64,000 bases of DNA. Origin: Linnemannia hyalina. Its lineage: Eukaryota > Mortierellomycota > Mortierellomycetes > Mortierellales > Mortierellaceae. The stretch spans positions 1-64,000 of the forward strand of contig JAHRHY010000015.1 of assembly GCA_019671135.1 (NCBI GenBank), written 5' to 3'. Numbering within the stretch: position 1 is the stretch's first letter; each line of letters opens with the position of its first letter. This document shows positions 11,017 through 21,166 of the stretch, in pieces. A program made the position numbers and the translations under genes. Below the pieces are notes generated by a model. It did no database searches, was not told where the DNA came from, and saw nothing but the letters and a program-made list of their open reading frames with translations.

Positions 11017-13676
11017 ATGTACAGCACGGAGGAGATTTTGGCCGTCTTGCGGCTAGTGACATTACTGAGACCGTTTACCCCTAAGAAGGCCCACTCAGGA
11101 CCCCAGTCAACTTCCTATCCAAAGAGCGTCTTGACTTTGGGGCCGTTTGTGTATATTGCAAATGCAATCTTGAGATCGGCGGGATACAAGGATTTCACCC
11201 GTAGGATTTGCCCAGTTCCTGCTGTTGGGAATCGGCATGCTGTGCCGTTGGACGCGTCAGGGGTGTATGACATATTTGGCGGGCGAGCACCAGGACGCTT
11301 CGATATCAAGGGCCCAAGTGGTCGAGTAATCACCACGTCGACCGTCGCGAGACTGTCTACCGATCATCGCAAATATGTTTTCGGTGGACTTTTCAATATG
11401 GCCATCATCGACGATGCCTGCACGAAACATGGACTTGAGTTCGCACAAAGGTATGCATACATAAGGTCTTGAATATGACCTCTCCTCATTCATATCTATG
11501 ACCATCATGAGTCAATTGAATAACAGTTTACCGTGCATTGTTTGTAAAATGATAGAATGACGTACGTCGACTTTTACACAGTACGCATCACGGGACGACG
11601 GGCGATAACGGGACCAAACCGCCACTTCACCAACAGTGCGTACGAAGACAAGAAGAAGAAGCATGTTAAGCCATCAGGTGTAATCAACTGGACGTCGGAA
11701 CTACTGGAAACCGGGCACACCCCTCAATCTGCAGCCAAAGCGTCGGAGGAGATCAAGATTGTTCAGGATCGTTTGGTCACAGAGCTACAACCCCTCAAGA
11801 AGGGCCTCAAGGCAGCCACGACGGTCAGGAGAGAAAAGGACCGCACCCTTCGTCACTATGAAGGACACGACCAGAGACACAAAAAGGGAATCTACCAGAA
11901 CCTACAGGAGGCACGAAAAGTCGTCAACAACCTGACGAAGAAGATCGTTCCTCTCGAGGCTGAGATCCGGGAAAAGAAGCAGCAACGCTACTATTACAAC
12001 AGGTTGTCCAAGGCGACCGCCCCCCCAACAGCACTATCAGAAGACCCTTCTCCCCTGCCCATCACGACTGTCACAGAGTCTGTCCCAACTGTTCAACATC
12101 CTGGGATGCAAGACTTTGTTCAGACAACCTCCATCAAGCAGCTACTGTTAGAAATTGAAGACAAGGACCGACAACTACCTGTACCAGGCACTGACAGAGG
12201 ATTGGTGACTATGTCTGAGACTGTCCCCTCCTTGTGGTCAACTCTGGAATCTTTATCAAACCGATACTATATTCTCCATGGTATGTTTTCTTTTCTGCTT
12301 TACTACTGTCGCTCTATCATATCAAGATCGTGTCTTCATGCAATAATTTCCTACGGCGTTTCATTTGACGTTATAGGTCATCCCGATACTCACCACACCG
12401 GCAACGACGACGGGGCTTCAGAGCCGCCCACCTCTCACGCTGATGCTGTGGACATGGACATTGATGGCACGGACACCCAGCCCTCTCTGCATTCAGAATC
12501 GAAAGCGTCATCTCTTCCAGAACGGACTCGGAACGCCATAACGATAACTGGCTCTTTATCCCGGAAGGCAACGATCGAGGACATGCGTTTTGCCAAGTCC
12601 AACCGCATCACCGCAAAACAGGTCAAAGAAGTCGGTGGAGTAGGTAGGGCGACTCGAACAAGGGAGCGTTTGCTTCGACAGCCGGAAAATCAGAGGATTT
12701 CGGAGCTTCACAAGGAGATAGGAGAAAACTCCGTTTTGAAGGCGCAGACTATCAGTGAAGTTGACTCTGCACAGGTGACCCGACGATCAGCTACACAACC
12801 CCTTCGCAACTTCGAGGGCAGCAAAAGCTTAGTGAAACAAACCCACCACAAGGATCTTCAACTGCAGCGAGCATGGCAGACGATCGCAGCCGACGAACGA
12901 CGGAAAATGCAGGATTTTTCCAGAGGTAAGTTTATGGATTTAAGAATCGGAGTGCATTGATTCCTTGTTGTTAACTCCAATGGGCATTCAAATAACTAAA
13001 ACGTACTTTTATTTTTGTTTTCTTGATAGGAACAGGACAGACCCAACCAGCATCAGTCAACACAGTCGACTCTATCGATGGGTGTTGCAAGTGTGGTAGA
13101 CACCACCTCCCAATCCGCGTTGGAAGGGCACTCACCTATCCACAGGAATGCCCCAGAGATGCGTTGCCCATCATCCCTATCATGTTCGTCGGGACGGCAG
13201 GAATCGGAACCGGGAGTCGCATTGGCGGTCATCTAAAGTACGGCGGAAAAAAGGTCGTTGAGCAACATGCCCTCTCCGTCCCTGTACTGATGACCGATGA
13301 AAACATGACAAGCAAAGTCTGTCCGTTTTGTTTTGCGATTCTACGCCTCGTCAAGGAACTGAGACTTGTCAACGGAGTCGAGAAGCTGGTCACAATCAAT
13401 GGTGCGGTTCAGTGCGAAAACCCCAACTGTGAGAGTGTCCGCGCCGGTTATGCACGTCGAGGCAGGGACAGCAATGCATGTGTCAACATTGCACTTGCGG
13501 GATTCACGACAATCATGAGCGACAACAGACAGCCACTTCCTCCCTACAGGAGATCAACGCGTCCAGAGGGCGCCACCCCTTCAGAACCCCAGTCTCTCGC
13601 TACTGGAACACAACAAAACATCGAGCACTTCGACAACGGACCCATTGACAACAATGGCTTCCCGCGACGCTGCTGA
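11017..13676 (+). CDS. Fanzor1 (TnpB-like RuvC nuclease, OMEGA-type RNA-guided family)
   Basis: Exons 11017-11450 (continuous with the preceding frame), 11556-12280, 12377-12925 and 13030-13676 agree in phase (2, 1, 1). Counted from the first ATG after the amber codon, the protein is about 784 residues. RuvC-I is GTDRGLVTMS (Asp at 12193-12195). The RuvC-II Glu is the relocated one typical of Fanzor, in MTDENMTSK (13299-13301), just before the zinc ribbon. The ribbon is CPFC (13320-13331) ... CENPNC (13413-13430). RuvC-III is RRGRDSNACVNIAL (Asp at 13467-13469). A basic helical region (KKGLKAATTVRREKDRTLRH) precedes RuvC-I, and a second CCKCGRHH cluster lies in the last exon. Family members cut DNA guided by an RNA encoded at the element's 3' end and act in the nucleus. 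All three catalytic acids are present. The frame lies behind an in-frame TAG, so expression needs readthrough, reinitiation or a separate start. Confidence 0.88.
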
Positions 13677-13830
13677 TGAGCTAGCCTAGCTAGATTTATG
13701 TAAGTTCCCATCTGCTTGTTTCCCATTTATGATTTGCTACGGAGTCTGCTATCAGTAAACCTCAGATTAACCAAAACATCCTAAATTTTGGATGAAATAG
13801 ACAATAAATTAGGGATGGTGCTCTCTTGCA
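13677..13830 (+). ncRNA. Candidate Fanzor guide RNA (fRNA) region
   Basis: In characterised Fanzor loci the guide RNA spans the end of the nuclease gene and the element's right end. Here the 150 nt after the stop codon contain overlapping self-complementary words around 13773-13796 (ccaaaa/ttttgg and catcc/ggatg) and no other gene. This is a positional argument only; no structure was computed. Confidence 0.2.
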
Positions 13831-13985
13831 TCCATGGATAAGATGGGCGGTACCAACCATGTTTTCTTCGCTGTCGTTAACGACTTTCCTTCCCTCTTCA
13901 CGTCCTTCTGCCCTTCCCCATACAGTTCCTTCTTCACACTTTCAGGGTCGACACAAAACACACACACACACACACATACAACAGA
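13831..13985 (+). promoter_or_regulatory. Leader of the aspartic protease gene
   Basis: CT-rich sequence with a CA microsatellite (about 13957-13978) leads to the ATG at 13986. No clear TATA was seen. Confidence 0.45.
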
Positions 13986-15629
13986 ATGATGGTCTCATGC
14001 ACCACCCATCTCGTGGCTGCTATAGCCCTCCTCCATACTGCCACCACGTTCTGTCTCGCCACAAACCTCGAAGATGCAGTTCTGTCAACCTACCAGAGCC
14101 TCAACGACCTATCCCATTCAGATCACACCTTCCGACCACCCGTCCTTCATTTCAAGCTCGATCGTCGAGAACTGGCCCCGTCGCATTTGGATGCCAGATC
14201 GATTCACAAACCGTACACCGTCGGAGAGTCTGTGTCACCACTAACAGCACCATTCGAGTCCGGTTCCTCGGCCTCTCTCTCTTGTCCTTCCGACCAGTTG
14301 CTGTCTCCACCGTCGTATACGACCTCATCCTCTTCTTCCTCTGTATCACCATCTTCGGGCGCTGTTTCGGCAATGCCGTGTGTTGAGCTGACGGTCCCGA
14401 TGACTGCTATCCCCAAGGAGTTCGGCTACACAGCGACAGTTTCGATCGGCACCTACAAAGTCAAGGGTACCGAAGACACAGATCCTTCCCTTCAACAACT
14501 GTTCAACCTGTTGGTTGACACAGGCTCTGATCTGGTTGCCGTGACCTCTACTTCTTGCACTGATCCTGAATGTGTCCAAATCCGACACCGTTACAACCCT
14601 GACTTGTCGTCGACCGCTGCACCGACCAAGAACCATCTGACCAATAGCCCTCGGTGGGCGCAGATCTATGGCGACGGTACTGTTGCGAATGGAACCCTTG
14701 TCCAGGACACACTCCGGTTCATGTCGTCGTCCTCGTCTACGTCGTTTGGAGAGCCTCTTGAAGTTGTAGATCAGCCCATCTTGGTGATAGACCAGCCCGG
14801 TCTACACCTCGTCAAGAGTTACGGGTACGGCGTTGATGGGATCTTGGGGATGAACCTGCAGAGTCTGGTCGTCAGTCAGACGGTGATCCAAAACCTCCAA
14901 AGGCTCGAGGCTGAAGAGATCCAGCGAGGTGGGAGTGAGAGTCAGATTGGATATATGGGCCTGTGGTTGGGCAAGTCGATGGAGGCTGGTCAAGGTGGAG
15001 AGTTGATCTTCAATGGGATTGATGGTTCCAGATTCCAGGGACCCATCCATTGGTCGAATCGTGGTTTGAGTCCGTTTGACTGGTCAATTCTTCTTGACCG
15101 CGGTATCCTCTTGGTCGATCCCTCTTCTCCTGGTAGTGTTGTGACTTCTGCGGCCACACCAGCAAAAAAAGCAACAGTAATAACGCCGACAAAATTGCCT
15201 TACACACTCCCGATGACAGAATACACATTCGCAGTTCTGGACTCGGGCTCGGACGGGATTTACTTCCAACGCTCCATCTACGATGCCCTCTTTTCTCAAA
15301 TCCCGCAGGCCAAGAAACTCAAGACGGGCTACTGGCGAGTCCCCTGCAAGGGCCACCTAGAGCTTTGGGTCTGTATCCAGGGGGAAGTCTACCGAATCTC
15401 GTATCAGGATTGGGTCAAGAAGCCGACTGCTGCTGGGAATACACCCGAGGTGGTAGCAGAGATTGGGCCGGGGATGTGTCAGACAAAGGTGTTTGGGAGC
15501 TCGCCGGGGCCGACGCTTTTGGGGGCCACGTTCTTGAGGACGGTTTATACTGTGTTTGACTTTCGACGACCTGGGTATGAACGAGTTGGTCTTGCGCACC
15601 TTGGCTCTTTTTCCTCCTCTTCCACATAG
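13986..15629 (+). CDS. Secreted pepsin-like aspartic protease (family A1)
   Basis: A single exon encodes 547 residues. The N-terminus is a signal peptide (MMVSCTTHLVAAIALLHTAT). A roughly 130-residue propeptide-like, Ser-rich segment follows. The first catalytic motif is LVDTGSDLVAVTS near residue 176 and the second is AVLDSGSDGIYF near residue 418, so both Asp residues are present. A substrate-facing flap region lies between them (WAQIYGDGTVANG). The C-terminal LLGATFLRTVYTVFDF block is standard for this family. Such enzymes digest proteins outside the cell or at the cell surface. I saw no clear C-terminal GPI signal, though the last residues are Ser-rich. The lack of introns contrasts with its neighbours. 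An AATAAA-type signal lies near 15672. Substrate specificity cannot be told. Confidence 0.92.
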   Translation: MMVSCTTHLVAAIALLHTATTFCLATNLEDAVLSTYQSLNDLSHSDHTFRPPVLHFKLDRRELAPSHLDARSIHKPYTVGESVSPLTAPFESGSSASLSCPSDQLLSPPSYTTSSSSSSVSPSSGAVSAMPCVELTVPMTAIPKEFGYTATVSIGTYKVKGTEDTDPSLQQLFNLLVDTGSDLVAVTSTSCTDPECVQIRHRYNPDLSSTAAPTKNHLTNSPRWAQIYGDGTVANGTLVQDTLRFMSSSSSTSFGEPLEVVDQPILVIDQPGLHLVKSYGYGVDGILGMNLQSLVVSQTVIQNLQRLEAEEIQRGGSESQIGYMGLWLGKSMEAGQGGELIFNGIDGSRFQGPIHWSNRGLSPFDWSILLDRGILLVDPSSPGSVVTSAATPAKKATVITPTKLPYTLPMTEYTFAVLDSGSDGIYFQRSIYDALFSQIPQAKKLKTGYWRVPCKGHLELWVCIQGEVYRISYQDWVKKPTAAGNTPEVVAEIGPGMCQTKVFGSSPGPTLLGATFLRTVYTVFDFRRPGYERVGLAHLGSFSSSST

Positions 15630-16911
15630 TGGTGGTTCCTCTTGTCTGTCCAGGGCAGTGTTGTATTGATGAAATAAAAATAATTGAGGGGTACATGAGA
15701 GGGTAGTTCTAGGCTGTTTGGTGAGTTGGAGGCCCCCCACTTATTTTTATCGCCTTCGACGGGCATGGTTCCCAGTCGCTGATTGGCCCTGAGATCCAGG
15801 ACGTCACATGTTCTCAGGTACTCTATTTCACTTATTATTTTGTTTGTTGGTAACAGGGGTATGGCTCTCTTCAAGGAAGAGGATGCCAGGTTGGTAACAA
15901 GTCCTTTTCAAATTCATTGCTGTTCACTGCGGGTACACCTCTCCTCCGAATGCAAGGGAGTGTTGTTGTGCTTGTGATTGTTGTGAGGGGTCTCGAGGGA
16001 GGAAGTTCGTCATCCCACACCTAATCGTCAAGCCAGCGCCAATGTGACCAACGAGAGAAAAAACAAACCTTGTGTCCAAAATAGGAAGGAACTCATTTTT
16101 TCTCACGGGAAGGCAAAAGAGAGGTACAGGAGAGCAAATACACGCAACGCAAAGGGAGAGAGGGAGGAAAGAGAAAAAAGAAAACAAAAAGCGGGTTGGG
16201 TTCGTTGGGGAGGAAGGAAGAGAGGAGAGAGAGACCATGGGTGCACCCGCGCCGTTTTTTTAAAGTGCTAATTGCTCAGTGACACACACCTGTCGACTGG
16301 GGCATCCAGTAGGCCTGGGTTGCTGGTGATGATTGCGTTCGGCATTCATATCATTTTTGATGGATTGATCATTGATCAGGACACGATGATGCATTGGCGA
16401 TCGTCAATTGTTGCCATCACGGATACCTTGCCATGGACTTCGAGAATCCCCTTCCTTTTTCTCAAGCAAGTTAGCAAGTAAGGAAGCGAAAGTGTTAAGA
16501 GGAGGGGGGGACCCATGACGACACACACATTGTCCTTGTCAAGGGGGCATCGGATCTAGCCTGGAGAGGAATTATGCCCACGGGTGCAGCAGGGAAGTGC
16601 TCGCTTCTTTGCTCGTTCTCCCTCCACATTCGCATTCTAATAAAAAGGACGCCTTTCACCCCTTCTTTGCCTTTCTTCTTTTCTCTTTTCTTTTCTACTT
16701 TTTCGTTTCCTCTCTTGTTCTTCATCCCCTCCCTCTCTCTTCCTCCACTCCAACTGCCACTCATTCACCTTACTCCTCTCATTGCTCATTCATTCCTTTC
16801 CGCGTCTCATTCCGTTTCTTCATCTCTCATTTTTTTGTGAATATTTGTATATTACTCCGCTTGCCATATAGAAAACACGACACTCTCCACTTTTTACTTC
16901 CTTTTGTACAA
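15630..16911 (+). promoter_or_regulatory. Intergenic region with promoter of the LKR/SDH gene
   Basis: The first 900 nt show no gene. A TATA-like taataaaaagg lies near 16638, followed by a 200-nt pyrimidine-rich leader (tttctc/ttcctc runs) reaching the ATG at 16912. A purine-rich block (GA-rich, about 16120-16240) precedes it. Some frames are open through the leader, but only the ATG at 16912 starts the conserved protein. Confidence 0.5.
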
Positions 16912-19900
16912 ATGTCATCCCAAGCTGCCTTGGCCTCAAGGGCCCTCCCCCGCCTGAGCGCATGTGCAAGACGCCAGCTCTCCGCATCTGTCAAACGATC
17001 CACCATCGCCGCCAAACGATCGCTGTCCTCATCCTCCGCCGTCTCTGGCCAGACATACTTCCCGCAGTCGATCCCCAAGATCCAACAACACCCTCAATCA
17101 GCCAGCTTGCACCAACAGCAGCAATTCCAGAAACATACCCATGCCTCGCTCAACCCCTTCAAGTCTGTCGCCATCCGTCGCGAGGGCAAGAACCGCTGGG
17201 AGAGACGTGCGGCCTTGACACCCGAGGCGGTCGAAAATCTGATCAAGGAGACTGGTATTAAGGTCTATGTCCAGCCCAGCACAAAGCGCATCTTTTCCGA
17301 CGACAAGTACCGTGCTGCTGGCGCCATTATCCAAGAGGACCTCTCTGTAGCAGATATCATCTTGGGTATCAAGGAGGTTCCCGTCAAGGATCTGATCCCT
17401 GGAAAGACATATGTCTACTTTTCGCACACCCATAAGGGTCAGAAGTATAACATGCCCATGTTGCAGGATGTTCTTGACAAGGTGTGTGCCCCTTCTTTTT
17501 TTTGTTTGCCGCATTTAATTATTCCGGCATTGTGCTTGATCGCTTCGTACTCATCATCATTATTTTGTACAACAATCCGTGTGAACAAACAAACAGAAAA
17601 TCCGCTTGATTGACTACGAGTTGATGGCAAACGAACAGAAGCAGCGTCTGGTTCTCTTTGGCAAGCATGCTGGATATGCCGGCATGATTGATGGAGTCCA
17701 TGGTCTGGGTCAGAGGTTGCTCGGTCTCGGCTTTAGCAGCCCTTTCTTGGTATGTATATCATCGCCTGTGATCATTGGCAATGGCTATACCATGAATCTG
17801 TGATGGTTATTAGCCCGTTTTTTTTAACATTCCTTTCCTTTCATTCTCTTGAACGAAAAACAGCATGTGGGCATGGCACACAACTACAAGACCTTGGCCT
17901 CTGCCAAGATCGCCTTGCAGTCATTGGGAAACACCATCCAGGACGAGGGCACCCCCAAAGAGTTCGGACCCATGACTTTCACGTTCACAGGAAGCGGTAA
18001 CGTCTCCAAGGGTGCCCAATCCGTCTTCAAATCCCTGCCCCATGAGTTTGTCGACCCTAAGGATCTCCCCAAGATCGCTAAGAGCAAGAGTAAGTCGACC
18101 TGAAAAAAAAGTGGAATGGGTTTGTTCAGGAATCAAAACAAAAAGAGGTATGAAAGGAGGGTGAGATGGAAGAGTCGAGCTAACACCGAATACCTTTCCT
18201 TCTTCACTAGATGCTCGCTTGGATCGCATCTACGCTGCAGAGGTCAATGTCGAGGACCATATTCGCCACAAGACTCAGGGTGTGTTCACTTCGATGGACG
18301 AATACTTTGCTCACCCCGAGTTGTTCACTTCGACCTTCCACAAGGACATTGCCCCTTACTCGTCCATGGTCATTAACGGAGCCTACTGGGATAAGCGCTA
18401 CCCTCGCTTGATGACCACCGACCAGCTGAAGACCATCCAGAGCGACCCCTCCAACCAGTTCAGAATGCTCAGCATTGCCGACATCTCCTGTGACATTGGC
18501 GTATGTTTATCTTCACTTCTCCCCCTTTTACTGTCACATTGCTTTATTACAAAAGTTCAAAGGATACAGATACTAACGAAGACAACAATCATTCGAAAAT
18601 CGAAACTTTAGGGCTCTTTCGAATTCATGTCCCACGCTACCTCCATTGAGGATCCCTTCTTCTATGTCGATGCCGTCGGCGGAAAGGAGCACAAGCACGC
18701 GGAGGAGCCTGGTGTCCAGATCATGTCGGTCGATATCCTTCCCTCCGAACTCCCCATGGAGAGCAGTCAGCACTTTAGCGACTCGCTTTACCCATTCATC
18801 AAGGAGTTGGTAAGCATCGATTCATTCTCTTCCTCGTGTCCCTTGAAAAAAACAGTACGTGTTTGTAAAATGATCATTGACCTAATGGCCGATTTCATCC
18901 CTTTGTGAATAGATCCGTGATAACCACGGCCACCCTGTCCTTGCTGGAGCCACCATTGCTGAGAACGGATCTCTCAAGCCCTCTCACGAGAACTTGACCA
19001 AGGTCTTGCAGGAGACTCACGCCAAGGAGAATCTGGCCAAGCTCAAGTCCGCCCTTGGCGCCAAGGGTGACAGCACTACTTTTGGCACAAAGCGCAAGAA
19101 CGTTCTCTTGTGTGGATCTGGATTTGTCGCAGGACCCTTGGTCGACTACCTCCTCAGAGACCCCAACGTCAACATCACGATTGCCAGTAACTCTCAGGCT
19201 GAGGCGACTTCGCTTGCTTTAGGCAAGGCCAACACCAAGGTCGTGCCCTTGGATGTTAAGGACAATGCCAAGATGGCGTCTTTGGTCAAGGATTCGGACA
19301 TTGTTGTCAGCTTTGTCCCCGCACCCTTCCACCCCATCATTGCTGAGCACTGCATCCAGGAGAAGAAGAACATGGTCACCGCTAGTTACATCAGCCCAGC
19401 AATGAAGGCCCTTGACGAGCGGGCACAACGCGCCGGTATTACCATCATGAACGAGATTGGATTGGACCCTGGTATCGACCACTTGTCTGCCATGAAGATG
19501 ATTGACGAGGTCAAGGCCGAGGGCGGCAAGGTCACGTCCTTTGTCTCTTGGTGCGGAGGTCTCCCTGCTCCCGAGGCGTCGAATGTTCCTCTGAGCTACA
19601 AATTCAGCTGGTCCCCTCGCGGTGTTCTGACTGCTGGCTTGAACGATGCCAAGTTCAGGATGCACAATGGCTTCCATGACATTCAGGGCAAAGATCTGAT
19701 GAAGAAGCACTTCCCCGATGTCCCCATCTACCCCGGCTTTGCTCTTGAGGGTGTTGCCAACCGTGATTCTCTCAGTTATGCTGACACCTATGGCTTGGGC
19801 CCCGTCGAGAAGCTCGATACCATGTTCCGTGGAACCCTTCGTTACAAGGTACCCCTCCATTTCCTGTTTACACTTTGCTTTGGATCGTGGATGTTACGTT

Positions 19901-20725
19901 GGCAATGACATTAACGAGTGATATCTACCTGCTGTTGTTGATGATAGGGATATGCCGATCTCATGTACTCGTTCAACAAGCTGGGACTCTTGAACGCCGA
20001 GAACAGCCAGCAGAACTTTAGCAGCTGGGTAAGTTATCCTACACGCGACATGTATGCGCGTTCTACAGTACGTGGCATGATACTGACAGGCAGAAATTCT
20101 AACCTTTTCTCTCATGCTTTTCCGTATCCCCTTGTAGCCCGAGTTTATGGATAGCCTGTTGTTTGGCAACAACTCGAAGCATGACAATCAGTCGCGCACA
20201 GCTGCTATTGCTGATCGTTTGGATCTCCCCAAGAACCACCCCAGCGTCGGCAAGGTCGTCGATGCCCTCCAGTGGCTCACTTTAATGCCCTCTGCCAATG
20301 CCCACAACGGAGCACCTTTCACTGCCCAAAACTCGACTACGAGCCTCGACAGCTTCTGCAACTTGTTGATGAACAAGCTCAAGTACAACCCCCACGAGCG
20401 CGATATGGTCATTTTGCACCACGAGTTTGGCGTGCAGCTCAAGGACGGTACGGATCAGACGAGGACATCTACCTTGGTCTCGTACGGTACCTTTGAGACC
20501 TACACGGCGATGGCCAAGACCGTCGGTTTGCCTGCGGCCATGGCGGCGGAGATGCTGTTGAAGGGTGAGATCCCTGAGAAGGGAGTCTTGGCGCCTACGA
20601 TGCCCCATGTCTACAACACTATCCTTGAGAAGCTCGACCGTGAGGGTGTCTCTGTGTTGGAGCAGATTGTTCAGAAGGGCATGCGTCCCATGTTGAAGTG
20701 GGGCGGCAGTGGTGTCTTCAAGTAG
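16912..20725 (+). CDS. Bifunctional lysine-ketoglutarate reductase / saccharopine dehydrogenase (AASS-type)
   Basis: Eight exons agree in phase: 16912-17481, 17597-17749, 17864-18089, 18211-18500, 18612-18809, 18913-19848, 19948-20028 and 20138-20725. They encode about 1013 residues. The N-terminus is rich in Arg, Ala and Ser and lacks acidic residues, typical of a mitochondrial presequence (ASRALPRLSACARRQLSAS). The LKR half begins at VAIRREGKNRWERRAALTP and includes YVYFSHTHKGQKYNMPML and GSGNVSKGAQ. The SDH half begins with the nucleotide-binding VLLCGSGFVAGPLVDYLL and includes NEIGLDPGIDHLSAMKMID and SWCGGLPAPEASNVPL. In animals and plants this fusion starts lysine breakdown through saccharopine. 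Textbook fungi use separate LYS1/LYS9 enzymes in the biosynthetic direction, so the fusion plus presequence suggests a catabolic mitochondrial role. That role is inference. Confidence 0.93.
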
Positions 20726-21166
20726 ATACTGTTTTAGATAGATTTTTGTATTTTTCCTTTTCATTCATAGATTGTTCATAAACTGTTCCTTTTACTTTGC
20801 AGCATATCTTTCTCCTGCCCCACATGCATGCCGGTGTCCCTGCTTAGCTTGCCAGCAGCCAGTGAAATCTTTTGCCAAGCCACGGATTGCGCTCTTTTGG
20901 GCTGTCAGTTGTGTCGAGACAGCCTTCTCCGCTCTCACTCACGCACCCTCACACCCTCACACTCTTTCACCCACATACACCCCGCCCGTTCCTTTTTTTT
21001 CTTTCTTTTTTTTCTTTCTGTCGAACACACTCACCTCCCACTCATTCACCCTCACACACACACACACAGACACTGACTCACTTGCTGAACCCTCCTTCTC
21101 AACTCGACACATCGCCTTCTCTTCCCCCCTTTTTTATAACCTCCCGAAGAAAACAGTTCATCCACG
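20726..21166 (+). promoter_or_regulatory. Intergenic region and CT/CA-rich leader of VPS26 gene
   Basis: After the LKR/SDH stop the sequence becomes strongly pyrimidine- and CA-rich (20930-21150, including cacaca runs) and leads into the ATG at 21167. No gene or clear TATA was seen. Confidence 0.45.

Larger units (their letters stand above)
3881..13830. mobile_element. Candidate Crypton-Fanzor composite element (boundaries approximate)
   Basis: Two transposon-type genes lie back to back: a Crypton tyrosine recombinase on the minus strand (4227-7412) and a long transcription unit ending in a Fanzor1 nuclease on the plus strand (8042-13676). Cryptons integrate by tyrosine recombination and lack terminal inverted repeats, so the ends cannot be read off. 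I set the left end where the orphan leader stops and the right end before the aspartic protease promoter. TA-rich motifs near both the left end (3890-3960) and the central promoter (7837-7900) share ttataaacc and catatgtg words. Fanzor1 genes are known passengers of several eukaryotic transposon classes, Cryptons included; that these two genes form one mobile unit is my inference. Confidence 0.5.

Noticed and set aside
16597..16911. Upstream extension of the LKR/SDH frame
   Set aside because: The extension is a pyrimidine-rich leader giving Phe/Leu/Ser repeats; the ATG at 16912 starts a good mitochondrial presequence.
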